Position numbers and translations under genes: made by a program. This document shows, one piece after another, positions 34,825 through 47,740 of a DNA stretch of 64,000 nt (positions are counted from its first letter, which is position 1; every line of letters begins with the position of its first letter). This DNA is from Gaertneriomyces semiglobifer (lineage: Eukaryota > Chytridiomycota > Chytridiomycetes > Spizellomycetales > Spizellomycetaceae): NCBI GenBank assembly GCA_025558075.1, contig JAHLKF010000002.1, positions 682,001 through 746,000 on the forward strand. Direction: 5' to 3'. The notes beneath the pieces are model-generated. The model worked only from the letters and a program-made list of their open reading frames with translations, ran no database searches and had not been told where the DNA came from.

Positions 34825-35741
34825 ATGGATCAATTACCTAACGAAATCATAGCGCACATAGCAAGAGACCTCTCCGACATTCGAGACCTCTCTCGGCTGG
34901 CACGAGCCGCCAGGAGCCTGTATAATGCAATGAGAACTTTAATATGGACAGCGCCAAGTTTTGCATCATCCATCGCATTCGACAAATTCTTAACGGTAGC
35001 AGGCCAGAACCCAGCGCTAGGGACGCTAGTGCGAGAAATAAACTTAGTGTGCTCTCCGCACCACTGGGACTTCGTCAATGATGAGAATATCGTTCAGTTG
35101 TCCCAGGTGTGTCCACAAATGTGCGTTGACACTTTGCTGCTTTATCAGCTCCCGCTACTCCACTGGCTGTTTTACTCATTGCAGCGGTTCTCTGTAGCAT
35201 GCATATTGATTTGGAAGGCTGCGTCAATCTGAAAGATAGGGGAGTGACAGCACTTGCTGAGAATTGTTCACAGTTGCGATCAGTTGGTCTGTCGTCATGT
35301 ATGCGAGTAACAGATGAGGGAATATTGGCGTTGGCCAAGCACTGCAGAGAGTTAAGAGTATTGGAACTCTGCAAACTACACCACGTTACGGATGTCTCAC
35401 TCGCCGAGGTTGCCGCCAATTGCAGGTCACTGGAATCGCTGGATATTGCTGGTACCAGAGTCAGCGATGAAACCGTCGCCTTGTTCATTGCCAATGCACA
35501 CAGCCTGACGCATTTGGATCTATCGTCATGTTATGGCGTCGCAGAATTGGACCGTTTCATTCAGGAAAAGCCTGCTCGTCTAGAAATTGTGGTGGATTCT
35601 CTTGGGCCAGGAGACGCAGATTGGGAATCAGAATATTACGACTCGGATTCCATGTCTGACGCCCTCGGCGATATGGATCTTGATTTGGGGGATTCCGATT
35701 GGGAAGAGGACGAGGTATATGAGGTAGAGATTGATTTTTAG
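34825..35741 (+). CDS. F-box/leucine-rich repeat protein (AMN1-like LRR)
   Basis: Two exons (34825-35120, 35198-35741) give 279 codons. An F-box opens the protein (MDQLPNEIIAHIARDLSDIRDL). Cysteine-containing LRRs follow (HIDLEGCVNLKDRGVTALAE, LRSVGLSSCMRVTDEGILAL, LRVLELCKLHHVTDVSLAEV, LESLDIAGTRVSDETVALF, LTHLDLSSCYGV). The C-terminus is highly acidic (Asp/Glu/Ser). Such proteins are substrate receptors of SCF ubiquitin ligases. The splice was set so that VCPQ runs into the first full LRR. It sits 153 bp head-to-head from CCDC47. Confidence 0.85.
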
Positions 35742-36111
35742 GAGGGGATGGTTACGAGTAAGCAATGTAATCTTCTTTGGGTGGGAAAGCATGCTTTGCG
35801 TCCGATCACCTACCCACATGCAAACGCAGCGTTTGCCTACTTGAGTGGTTAGCACTCATCCCACATAATTATTTCTGTTAGCCCTAGTATAATACACCCC
35901 TGTACGCTAGCGTAAGGAGGTCGCTTATCACTTCTGCTTCCCATATGCAATACCATCCCGTTCATCTCGGCGGACGTTGAAATAACTCTCATGAATAGAA
36001 CTCACAATTGAAGATGTTAGCAAAGTAGTACGCATCTGAATGGTCAAAGAACAGTTTAAAGAGCCAGTCAATTATGTGAGCGCAGCTTCTACCTACAGAT
36101 ACTAGTACAAA
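35742..36111. other. convergent intergenic region
   Basis: Facing 3' ends of the F-box gene and the RhoGAP gene. Its exact right border depends on which terminal exon of the RhoGAP gene is used. Confidence 0.45.
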
Positions 36112-39100
36112 CTACTGCACTACATGTGCTATGTCCCCCTCATTCATCGGTGTAATAGTAACGTTTCCTTTATGAGAATGCTAAGAGCAACGGGGAATCA
36201 ATGATTAATAGGCACGTCAGCAAATACGTTACCGCGATGAGTACTCACGTATTCTCGTGCCTTCTTTTTCGATACGACCGCATCACGCTTATTGGCTACA
36301 GCGTCACCAGATCGATCTACATCATAATCTTGTTTGTTGAGTCTATCGCCAATATTTGCAGGAACCTATGGACTCAAGTTAGCTTGATATCTGCTAACGT
36401 CTCTAATCATCGAGCTTACCAGCCATAATGTATCTTGCATTTCCAAAATCATCCGGACAACATCAATCGCGAAAGCCGATTCATCTTCTGCCGGGTTCTT
36501 TGATTTCGAGTATAGTATGTTGGGTGCAACAACGGTCGCCAAATTCTGGAAATCCATCTTATTCCCGGCTGAAAACTCGGCAACATCCCTCAAGAAGCAC
36601 GCCAAGACAGAGAGCACATTGAGATTTTGGCGGGGTAAGAGACAGCACACGTAGTGCAAAGCCTTCTTCCGTGATTCAAGGTCCAGTAGCTCTGGAGACG
36701 CCAAATTTAGTCATTTCGCTCATATGTGACTACTGCAAAATATCTAGCGTACTTTGAGTAGCAATGAACAACCGATGAAGCTTGAAAGTGAGCAACGGCT
36801 CGGGAAGCTCACGGAAAAATTTCTTCATCAATGCCGCTACTTGGACAGGATTCTCCTGGCTAAGATCAATGGTAAGAGGATCTCGATCGAGGTCGGCAGA
36901 CAAGGTAGTTAGACCACGAATGTTGCCGTTCTTTCTAAAGATCCCTTCAACGCCTAGATCCGATTTCTGCAGGGTGCGAATGCACTTGTCGAGGAGCAGC
37001 GGAATCCGTACTTGTCCCGCACCAGGACCCAAATCAGAGTCCACACTGTACTTTTCAAACAAAACCTCCAAAGGAACACCGAAGACGCCTTCTTTCACCT
37101 TCGCAGGTTTCTTGATCGCATCCACCATTCTTGCCCACACCGACTGTTTCCTGGCCGATGCAATATCCATTAGCTCGTTCAAGGTGAAATGGCCGCCCAA
37201 CAGCGGATGTACAGCTTGTGCGGCAAGCTGTCGAACTGCCCAATGATCCAGGGCCGACAACTCAGAGAGCATATACCCAGTGCTGTCGGCAAGTTGCTGA
37301 TTTTGTCGTACAAGCATAGGTGACTCTGGGTACGTACGGCCATTATCTGGTTATCGCCAAGTGAGTGATGAGCAGGTTCTGTTGAAACGCCGTTTCATAC
37401 CTAATCCAGAAGGCGACATGTTTCGAACGTGTCCATTCTCCCCTACATGTAACTGACCACTATCCGTCCTCATGAGGGGCGGATGGATCATCACTTCCCG
37501 AACGTGATCCGGCATCGAACCCTGCATTGTCGGCTCTCCCAACTCAGTCGCCCCGCCTTCAGAGTCCTCAACTTGAATGTTGCTAGTTGGTTCGGTCTGC
37601 GCATTTGCTGCACCGATGGTTCAGTTAACCAGAAGGTATCACATACTGCCAGCACCGTCACTCACCAGGTACGTTCAAAAGGAAGGATAAGCGCTTTAAC
37701 GCACATCGCAGTAGGAAGACATACTGTCGCAATTGAGTAACGCGTTCGAAGCCGCCTGTTGCCGATGATGGCGCATGCGCTCCACAGAACAATCTACCAG
37801 ACTCTTCTTGATACCTAGCGTCCTGATAGGATGTACCGAGGTCGACACCGCAAGTGGTACAGCGGAAACACGAGGCATGCCATCGACGATTCTCGTGCTT
37901 GTAACATCCTTCCTCCACAGACTTACTGCATGTTGAACATAAATCCAACTTCACGTCTGGGCCACGGTCGTGCAAAAATGCGCGGTCGACGTCCTGCTGT
38001 TCGCATGACGCGAGCTGGTCCAGCAACTGGACGATTGTCCTCGTGCGTCCATGAGTTTGCTCCTAGAAAAGCATTGGCATTCGTTTGCGGAAAATATCTC
38101 TGTAGAAGACGTACCAGCTTCAAGGCGCCTGTAAGCGCAGCTCGGATGACTATCTTGAGCATATGTGCAAGACTGGTCACAAGCGAGATCCACTTTTTCG
38201 TCCCTTCTTGCCGACTGTCAAGTTCATCCTGCACATATGACAAAAGGGACAGGAAGTGAACGACTCGTTTCGCCAACTGCTTCGGCTCTTTTGCGTGCTG
38301 CAAGCCAGTATGGTCGTTATACTCAGCCAGCTGCAATTCGATGGTGTCAAGCGCGGAAAACAGCGCGTCGATATGATCTACAAAGCGAGCTGCCTGAAGA
38401 ACTGTTTCTTCAAAATCTTCTTGAGACACGCGGACAAGCATATCTGATATGCAGTTGGCAGATGACTCTTCAAAAGCCGACAAAACGTGCAAGATATGTG
38501 CAATTTTCTCTGCCACCATATGAGTGCCTACTGCAAAGGAGCGTCAGACCTCAAAAACCGGTGGCAAACGCAGTTTGTAAATATTAACGCACCTCCATCC
38601 TTCGCGCCATCTGCAGCCTTTGGCACAGCGGTCAGAGACTTCTCTGTAACCTTAACGTTCCACAACTGGAGAAACGAGCTTGAGTCTCCCACCCCATCTC
38701 CGAAAAAAACTGATTGATTGTCCCAACCTTGTATATCATATAACACTCGGGATGCCACTGCTCTGTGCGCTTATCCTTGCTCACTTCCACGAAATTTCCT
38801 AGAACGGGTGTCTGACAACCTCCACATTTGGCCGCCACAAGGGCCGAGTAGTGAAGCTGGCAGTACACTTGTCCATCCCGCTCGTAATACGAGTCATGTT
38901 GGCGGAACACAGTTGGGCAAACCGAGCAGGTGAAGTGCTCAAGGTGATACTTCTTCCCTAGAGCATTTATGTGTGCTCCTCTCAATGCACCACCGCATTT
39001 GGCACACAGCAGATCGAGCCTTCGGAAGTAGTCCTTTTCACAGAATACTTGAGGTGTTCCGTCCTGAGCAGTGTGAGGGAAAAACTTTTCTGCGACAACT

Positions 39101-39304
39101 TGCTGGCAATCCTGAAGATGATGAAACAAAACAGTTAGATACAAGGAAATGGCATCGTCTAGCACGGCATGTTTGTAATACCTGACATCTAAAACAGTCT
39201 AGATGATAGTGTCCGTTCAAAGCGCGCACAAACTGGCCTTCGATTTTGTGCCCGCAGGCAGAGCAGGCGTTTTGCCCCGGAGCTAAGCTGCTTGAGGATG
39301 TCAT
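36112..39304 (-). CDS. LIM-domain RhoGAP, Lrg1/Rga type
   Basis: Many exons. From the ATG at 39304: LIM1 (CSACGHKIEGQF...HLDCFRC); LIM2 (CAKCGGALRGAHI...HLEHFTCSVC); a partial LIM (CGGCQTPVLGNF...HPECY); a helical region of about 190 residues; LIM3/4 (CSTCSKSVEEGC...HASCFRCTTC); a linker; and a RhoGAP domain near the C-terminus. The RhoGAP arginine finger is in VEGIFRKNGNIRG, and the later helix VVAPNILYS is intact, so it should be active. Fungal Lrg1 proteins switch off Rho1 in cell-wall and glucan synthase control. Two 3' ends fit: read-through to a stop at 36198, or splicing at gtgagt to a last exon ending at 36112 (used here). Confidence 0.85.
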
Positions 39305-40843
39305 TCATGTCCTTGTCCCACAATGTGGATACACCACATTCAAAGATGTAAATACACAGGCGGAAACGGGTTGAAGGCGATCCGGAGGCGGGCGCTAGAA
39401 TTCTCGACTGCTATCTCCACAGATATTCCAGCAGGTCTGGTTCGCTTGCCTTTCACAGTAGAGTTTGCTTTACAGCACAAGGTCGTCCGCCCCAGCTCCA
39501 ACGTACGGACCAGGGTGTCACCCGCCGAATGCGCAATCTCAACGCCTTCAAAGTCGGAAGGTTCTGGAAATAGTTTGGAGACAGCGGTGGATATGGAAGA
39601 TGTACAGCACTTGCAATGATGGATAAGGATTGAAGACCTTGCGTAGTCTCGCCAACTACGGAAGCAGACCGCTTTGATTCCTATCTACTTCCAGAATCAC
39701 ACGCAACCTTTCATCCAAAGAACGCTTGTCCCCACTCAGTCAGTGCGTGCAGCAGGTCGGCTGTCTACCTGGCTCCGTTGGCTCGTGCTACAGTCTGCCG
39801 ATGTCGGTTGCTCCTTTTTGTTGGTCGGTTTGCTGGTGGTGGTTGTCAATCCGACGCCTGAGAGGCGGGTCTCACTGGGGAGTGGCAGGTAATTGATAAC
39901 TAGAGTTAGGGTGTCCGCCAAATGTGACTAAGATCACATGTGCTCACGTGCTACACAGCAGCATCACACGTGATAAAGTCCCAGCTTGAGATTTTGAAGT
40001 TCGAAGTGCGAACAAGCCAACAGAACATGCAGTGTAGGTTTCGGCTGTCCCTCACTGGATGACCGCCCGCTTATATATAGCAAACAATATGTGGGCGTTC
40101 AGAGAGTTCTGGAGACTGTAACTGAGCTCACTTGGCGCAGATCGGTGGTACCGACACAATGGCCGACAACAATTGAGCTCATCAGTTCCTTTCGCTTGTT
40201 GCTAACTGCCAATTGTGAAGCGACAGTCCTTCCATTGAAGCTGAACCCATGACTATGAATAACAAAACAGTCCAATCCAGGTACAGTATCAGGTCTCGTC
40301 GAACATGCATCCTTACATCCGAGCATACTATCTTGCCATCCAAATGCCGTTAGCGGTCCGGACCTTGAGCTCAGCTGCACGATGTGTAATTCCCTGCTAT
40401 TGCACATAACTTAATTAAGCCAGCGAATGCATTCCATAGTTTCTTCGATCACAATGGAGCCAAAGAGTGTGTGCTTGCGTTTGCGGGTGCGCCTTTAACA
40501 CCGTTATTGTGACGTTGGGGATCTGGCAACGCGCGGTTGGATTTCAACAGGAAGTGGTGAAACCAGCTGACGCTAGTAGCAGCTTCTACTGAGTGTGCTA
40601 TCATCCATCCTGTTCTGGAACACGTCAGGCCGGCGTGTGCTCTTTGCTGGCAAGATATTGGCCACATCAGTAACACCTGTTTCGCCAGTCCCTGGCGTAC
40701 CACTCGGGCGACCACTTCGGCAGGCGCAAGTGGCCTCTCTCAAGGCATCCCACGGAACATCGGGGCATTTGAACTCACTGCCAGCAGCTTCTCTCAATTC
40801 GCATCCATCATTTCGTTTTCTTGCTGCGTCCACATCCGCCACC
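39305..40843. promoter_or_regulatory. 1.5 kb divergent region between RhoGAP and SAC1 genes
   Basis: This holds the divergent promoters of two genes linked to wall and lipid signalling. A TATA-like tatatata lies at 40072. Around 39370-39560 the minus strand has a protein-like frame (SDFEGVEIAHSAGDTLVRTL), which could be an unannotated exon, but it has no start and no family match. No RNA gene is seen. Confidence 0.4.
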
Positions 40844-43563
40844 ATGGTGTATCAGTCTCTGAATCTGTAAGTCTGCAATGGGGTATAAGCTTGCAACCGG
40901 CACTGAATGTCGGCCTTGGCCGCTTTTACGTCCAGATACGTTACGGCCGAGACGTTCACTTTTGAGCCTGTTTACCTTGATCCTTCAGTCCGTCGACACA
41001 CACTCGTCATCAATCGTGAAAATGGCTCTTTGAGACAAGATGGTATGGAGGCCGGTAGATATGGACGTTTCCCATGAAAACCACTTAACAATACATCATT
41101 TTGATTAGCTCCACCTGCGCCGACTTTGCGGCAGGAAGAGGTCGTCACTGTGCACGGCCTCGTTGGATTGATCAGTCTGAACGCAGGTGCATTTCATCTT
41201 TTGTCTGTTCTTGTGTTGTTCTCAAGTTCTCACTGATTTCTATACGTACTTTCTTTAGGCGACCACATTGTTGTCATCACGGACCGTGCTCGTGTGGGAC
41301 AGATGAATGGGCATGACATTTACAAGCTCATCGGACATAAAATCATCCCCGTCCGCCGCAGCAAGCTTCATTTGACAGAACAACAGGTCTATATCGTTGC
41401 TCATACTTGATTTTTTCTCTACTGGACCATGAGCTGACTGGGAGTGTCATGCGATAGATACAAGATGATGTCAGCTATGTCATTATGCTCGACTCATTAC
41501 TTGCCTCGGGGTTCTATTTCTCCTACACCACGGACATCACTAATACTCTACAACGCCAGCACAACGTTGATAAGAATCAACCGCTGTGGCAACAAGCGGA
41601 CGAGCGTTTCTTCTGGAATCGCTACATGCATCGGCGCCTCATCCGTTTCAGTCAAGAGACAGACATGGAGGTGTGCACAAATGTGGAAATGTCTTCCTGG
41701 TTGCGCAATTATTGACTAAAACCCGTATAACTTTCCAGCTTGGTAATTACATTCTTCCAATCATGTGCGGCTGTAAGTACTATGTACCGCTTCATCGGTG
41801 TCGGCTTGCCCATTGAGCGTGTTCCAGTTGTGAAGATCGTTGAGACATCCATGTTCGGTCAGCGTTTCACTTTTGGATTAATCACGAGGAGGAATCATCG
41901 CCGTGCTGGAACTCGCTATCACTCGCGTGGCGTTGATGATGACGGCAATGTCTCTAACAATGTTGAGACCGAGCAAGTCGTCATCACCAGTACTGGAGAT
42001 CAGCTTTCCTATGTCCAAACCCGTGGATCTATCCCACTGTACTGGAAGCAAACGGCGAATGTCAGATATCAGCCAAAGCTGGAGATTGAGGCCAATCCGC
42101 GCACGGTAGTTAATGCACCTTCTGACTGATATCCTGCAGTTTTCTAATGAACTTCTGCAGCATGAGTCTTTCCGCAAACATTTTACCAAACAGATAGAAC
42201 TTTATGGCAATCAAATTGTCTTGAACCTGATAAACAAAAAAGGCTATGAGCACAGATTGGGTGATGAATTCGCCAGGCATATCAATCTTTTAGCCGACCC
42301 TCGGGTGAAGTACGGACATTCTGAGATTTTTTTCCTGTATGTCTTAAGGTTCTTAACGATGCTTGTCCAATTCAGATACGTGCACTTCGATTTCCATCAT
42401 GAATGTCGCAATATGCGGTGGGACCGGCTATCTCTCCTCCTCGATGAGATACGTCCAGAGCTTGAAGCACAAGGGTATGCTTGCTTGAGCTGCAGATGCG
42501 TAGCTCCATTGTGTTGACGCAATGTTGCAGGTATTTCCATAAGGACGGGCAAGGGAACGTCCGTACTACACAGACCTCAGTCGCTCGTACCAATTGCATG
42601 GACTGCCTCGATCGCACCAATGTAGTGCAAAGTGTTCTCGCGCGAGACTCTCTACGAAAGCAACTGCAGCAGGTTGGCATACTTCCACCCAATGCACGGG
42701 TGGAGGATGCAGTTGACTTTGAGGCAACGTTCAAACATTGTAAGTTTTGTGGGCAGACATAACTCGTAATCCGACTGTAACCACTGATCTTGCAGTATGG
42801 GCTGACAATGCCGACGAGGTGAGCCGTCAATATTCAGGCACCGGCGCCTTAAAAACCGATTTCACTCGTGGAGGAAAACGAACTCGGGCGGGCGCCATTC
42901 AAGATTTCCGTAACTCTGCCATCCGTTATTTCAAGAATAACTTCCTTGATGGTGCAAGACACGTGCGTAACATGACAGAAATTGTTACCATGAGGGCACT
43001 TTTACCTACTTACGCTCATAGGATGCTTTCAATTTGTTCTTGGGTGTCTACGAGGTCAATCCTACTTTGGCCTCTCCCTTCTTGCGCGAACCGAAACCAC
43101 TCCGATACATGGCGGTAACCAATCATTCATTGCTTATGCCGAATGAACCTTGTCTAACCTGTGGTGTGGGCAGCTGCCGCTTGGCACAGTTGGAAGTATC
43201 CTCGTGATGCTGTACATTTTTCTGGCTAGTCCTTGTGCGTGCGCTTGCTACTATGGAGTGTTGCTGGAATGGGACTTCCGCTAATTCGATAATTTGACAG
43301 ATTCGCTCCTTTGGCGCACATTTCTGAGTGCGGTGTGTGTTGGAGCTCTAATGGTTTGTGTCAAACTGATAGTCGCATACGGTGCCGATTACGTGGATCT
43401 GCCGCGGTTAGCGGCCAAAGTTGTCCGTGACGCTACTGAGGCTGGAGAACAGTATGAAATGGACATGCTCGTGGGCAACAAGGAGCGGAGTGGCAGAGCA
43501 GGTCAGAGTGCAACAGTCATGCCCGAAAACGTCAAGACATTCGGCCGCCAGAAAGAAACGTAG
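40844..43563 (+). CDS. SAC1: SAC1 phosphoinositide phosphatase
   Basis: At least ten short exons. The N-terminus starts MVYQSLNL and splices to [18 protein letters not shown]-domain blocks follow: [72 protein letters not shown]. The catalytic P-loop is [10 protein letters not shown] (Cys-x5-Arg-Thr), so it should be active. The C-terminus has two hydrophobic segments ([17 protein letters not shown] and [20 protein letters not shown]), the usual SAC1 hairpin anchor in ER/Golgi membranes. It dephosphorylates mainly PI4P. The tail after the anchor is longer than in yeast. Two introns near the C-terminus were not resolved to the base. Confidence 0.9.
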
Positions 43564-43627
43564 AATGCTGCTTATGCAGAGGTTCTAGAGTCAGCGGGAG
43601 ATGTATCATACTTATTTACATGAAGTC

Positions 43628-44564
43628 TTAATAATCCTCAAGAAGTCGATATGCAACGAGACCGTCGACTTTGTGAACGCTCGTGGAGAAGCTTCTTAAT
43701 TTCACCTGCTCTGCATTCTCGGTAATCATCCGTGCGTCCGAATCTATCCATTCCGCTGGCACTTCGGCGTCTTGGTCAGTGTACGCAAGAATGTTGAAAG
43801 TGCATGGATCGTCCAAAATAGGTAAGAACGTCACACTCGCTGTAATTTGCCGGATCACCGCAGCAATCTCCGAGTGTATCTCTCTCTCTGTTTTTGCTCG
43901 AGGGGAAGCGCTGGGTTCACAGTTTATGAGCGAACTTGTACGGGTGCTGCAGGGCAACGGATGCGTCTATCGTGCTTACCCTTGTATGTGCCCTGCATGC
44001 TCGTCCTCTAATTGAATGTCGAATGACCAGCGCTCCATAACTTCTCTGGTGTCTTTTGAGCTGATTACCATTACCAGCTTGCTGATCTTTTGGGAAATAA
44101 TCCATTCTAGCAAGCAGCACCTGCTTAGTTGGGGGACTAACGCTATCAAGAAGTTACGCGCTTACTGTCAAGTTGAGAAAGAATGGCTTTCAAGTAGGCT
44201 TGTACAGATTCATCTGATGAAACCAGCAGGCTAAGGCCGTACTTCTGAACTCTTTGAAAATCTATTGTTTCCCGTTCAGGCTTGAGGTCTTTTCAGAAGC
44301 GTCAATTCCGTCAATTCCGTACCTTCGGGTGGATATAGCCCACGCTGAAATAGGATACTATTGAGATGGAGCCATCAGAGGGCGTACAAGCCAATCATTT
44401 CGGTATGCAGTACCATTGGGTTACCTGTTCAGCCCATAGTCTAGCAGAAACATGACATCAATGAAGGGTGGAAGCTAGGACAGCATGCATCCATCGTACT
44501 TACTGAAAAACTCAACAACAATTTGAGCAGAGCCCTTCAGCGTTATTCTTTTTCCTCCAGACAT
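43628..44564 (-). CDS. MAD2: spindle assembly checkpoint HORMA protein MAD2
   Basis: Six exons (44504-44564, 44425-44440, 44323-44357, 44166-44261, 43980-44106, 43628-43946) close into 217 codons. The second exon is a 16-nt microexon and restores FFNYGLNSILFQRG. Conserved HORMA blocks are KRITLKGSAQIVVEFF, QKYGLSLLVSSDES, KISKLVMVISSK, MERWSFDIQ, RQITASVTFLPIL and the safety-belt tail HKVDGLVAYRL. MAD2 binds Cdc20 and Mad1 and delays anaphase until all kinetochores attach. The loop between the two halves is slightly longer than in yeast. It is head-to-head with MCM7. Confidence 0.95.
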
Positions 44565-44796
44565 GACTTGCCTCTTAACATGCACGCTGGCTGTTCTCTA
44601 CGTTCAAGTTTGGATATCATGATGAGCAACTTTTTTGGCTGTCCGACGCGTCGAGCAACTGTCCGAACTGCCCGGATTCGGACATCAAAAGGCGAAACTT
44701 GCCGACTTTCTGTTTCCACAAATCCACCTGTAGGACTACAGGGCCGCTTGCTGACAGCGACCAATTACGCTCATTCTAAGTAGGGAGTTTGAAGCA
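44565..44796. promoter_or_regulatory. shared bidirectional promoter of MAD2 and MCM7 with an ACGCGT (MCB-like) site
   Basis: A 232-bp spacer between two start codons. ACGCGT is at 44646-44651 and a CCAAT at about 44760. ACGCGT is the binding site of the G1/S factor MBF in yeasts, where MCM genes are typical targets. The same hexamer occurs at several unrelated places in this window, so one copy is only suggestive. Confidence 0.4.
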
Positions 44797-47740
44797 ATGG
44801 CCTCCAGCGGGTTCCGTCTTGATGTGGACTACGAGATTGAGCGAGGTGGGTATACAAACTGGCACATTGCCAATGGAGTTTCAGCTGATTATGCTTCTAA
44901 TGCAGAAAAAATCAAACGCTTCCTGGAAAAGTTTGAATGTGAACCCAGCGATGCGATATCGCCTTCTCGTCGCTCGCGAAGTCGAGGTGTGGTCCGGCAG
45001 TTCCCGTATCAAGAATATCTGGTAACACCTGCAAAAAGGCACCAGGAATGGAAAACGCAAGCTAACCCTCAATTGGCTTAGAAACAAATTGCGGACAGGA
45101 CTCTTACTAAGCTAGAAGTATCTTTGGATGATGTTGCCAAGGTATGTGGATAGTATGGTATGGCATATTGCCAGGTTACTGAGCTTGTTCCAGTATGATG
45201 AAACCGACAGGCTGGCTTTCGACATTGAGAACAATACCAGACGATACGTGTCGCTATTTTATGAAGTGATTGATGAGTTGTTGCCCGAGAATAATGTTGC
45301 GGTCAGTAGATGGGACTTCTTTGCGCTTATTCGACAAGGCTTTGTTAACATTTAGGACCTGTAGCCAAGTGAGGACAGCGATCCGATCGAAGTCATCATA
45401 TATCAGCGACGGCAGCAAGATGCCGCAAGAGAAGGCACTTCGGCCAAACCGTTTCCACCTGATCTGACCCGGAGATAGTACGTTCAATGCATGGTTTTGT
45501 CACAAAGAGTTTTGTTGACCCACAGCTACCATCAGCGCTGTAACCTTCAAACCCAGAAGTGTACAAAAGGCCGTTTCCGTTCGAGATATCAAAGCTGCAC
45601 ATGTCGGAAAAATGGTCACTGTGAGAGGAATGGTGACACGAGTCAGTGATGTGAAGCCGCAGGCGGTTGTCCTTTGCCTCAGCTGTGATAAATGCGGCCA
45701 TGAAGTTTTCCAAGAGGTCTGCTGCTAACGGCCTCACATTCATTCAATCAAGCCGCATTGTCTAACGCTCCATTACGTTTCAAGGTTGCATCGCACTCGA
45801 CGACTCCAATTAGCCAATGTACCAGTGAAGAGTGTAAAAAGAATGGCACAAAGGGTAAACTTCATCTTCAAACTCGAGCGTCCAAGCTCATCAAGTTCCA
45901 AGAAATCAAGCTCCAGGAACTGGTATGTCGTGTAGGTACTGTGAATGCGTATGATGTACTGATAAGCCCTGCTCTAGACGGATCAGGTTCCTATGGGTCA
46001 TATCCCTCGTTCAATGTCCATCCACATGTACGGCGAGATGACAAGAAGTGTCAATCCCGGAGACGTTGTTTTACTATCGGGTATCTTTCTGCCGGTTCCT
46101 TACACCGGTTTTAAAGCCCTTCGTGCCGGGTTGATAACCGATACTTATCTTGAGTGCCATCACGTGAGACAAACAAAAAAGCAGTATGCACAAATGCAAG
46201 AAACGCCAGAAATCGCTGCACAAATTGAGACTCTTGCCGATGACCCCAATATTTACACCCGCTTGGCGAAGAGTATAGCACCCGAAATTTGGGGGATGAG
46301 CGACGTAAAAAAGTCACTGCTACTGTTGCTTGTTGGTGGGAGCACTAAGGAGATGCAAGATGGTATGAGGATCAGAGGGGATTTGAATATATGCCTGATG
46401 GGAGATCCCGGTGTGGCCAAGTCTCAGCTTTTGAAACAAATCAGTAAAATAGCACCGAGAGGAGTATATACTACTGGCAGAGGTAGTTCTGGGGTGGGTC
46501 TCACGGCCAGTGTAATGAAGGATCCGATCACAGAAGAGATGGTGCTGGAAGGCGGTGCTCTTGTTTTGGCGGATAACGGTGTCGCATGCATCGATGAGTT
46601 TGATAAAATGGAGGACACGGATCGAACCGCCATTCACGAGGTGATGGAGCAGCAGACTATAAGTATCAGCAAAGCCGGCATTACCACAACTTTGAATGCG
46701 CGTGCTTCCATACTTGCGGCCGCAAACCCGCAATACGGGCGGTATAACCTGAAAAAGCGGGTTTCCGAAAACATCAACTTGCCTACAGCCTTGCTCAGTC
46801 GATTTGACATCCTATTTCTGATGCTTGATACCCCTACTGCTGCCCAGGATCTCAGGTACGCAGTCGCGTTGCTTCAAGTTTTTCTTGCGTTGTTCTTCAT
46901 GGACCTTCATTCGCAGGCTTGCTCAACACATAGCATACGTTCATATGCACCTGCGGCATCCCAGGGTGGAAGGTGACGCAGACGCAGTGGACACAGCGGT
47001 CATAAGGTTACTTTATTGTTAGCTGCCTTCGCTTGGAACATTTCAGTAACGCAGGTTTTAGACATTACATTGCCAAGGCCAGGAAGTTCGCTCCTACCAT
47101 ACCCAAAGAGGTGGCGGACTATGTCGTTAACGCGTATGTACACCTTCGGTCACGCGCGAAAGAGCTGGAAGAATTCCAGTATACGTCGGCCAGAACCTTG
47201 TTGAGCGTTATTCGCATGTCCACGGCTTTGGTTAGGAAGTCCTTCTTATTTGTGACAAATACTTAGGCTAAGGCGTTCTTCTGCACAGGCTCGGCTTCAC
47301 TTTGCGGAAGAAGTAACGATCGCGCACGTTGATGAAGCTTTACGTTTGATGGACGTGAGCAAAGCAAGCTTGTTGGATCGAGAGGATGGTCCAGCACAGT
47401 AAGTGTTCCCACTAGCACCATCCAAATGCCACTCGTTGACAAGGTGATCATTTTTCTAGGGACCCCATCTCCGTCATTTTCGAATTGATCAAGACGCTGT
47501 CGAAGGATTCCCATGGACAGATGCAGAAAGAAGTCAGGTAGGTACAGTTTGTGAGCTGCTTACGATCGCGTATTAACCAAGAACGACAGCATCAATCGAC
47601 TTCGAGATCGTGTGATTGGGAAAGGTTACACTGAAGACGACCTAAGCGCCTGCCTCGAGGCATATCGGGACCTTTGGATGGTAACTGCGAATGGCAGCAA
47701 GCTGCGCTGGATGGGGGTAGAGGAAGAAGAAGAGCTTTAA
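44797..47740 (+). CDS. MCM7: replicative helicase subunit MCM7
   Basis: About ten exons. After an N-terminal domain with [19 protein letters not shown] spacing, the zinc finger is [13 protein letters not shown] plus [10 protein letters not shown], followed by [15 protein letters not shown]. The AAA+ core is long and intact: Walker [12 protein letters not shown], Walker B CIDEFDKM, the sensor-1 [11 protein letters not shown] and the arginine finger LLSRFDILF. The winged-helix C-terminus ends [11 protein letters not shown]. These features are MCM7-specific within the MCM2-7 ring. One intron (donor gttact after ATAAG) splits DTAVIS from [16 protein letters not shown]. It shares its promoter with MAD2, whose start is 232 bp away. 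Confidence 0.93.

Noticed and set aside
44289..44322. A 34-nt intron in MAD2
   Set aside because: A longer intron ending at acaatag restores PPEDFQRVQKYGL, which matches MAD2 better, so no ultra-short intron is needed.
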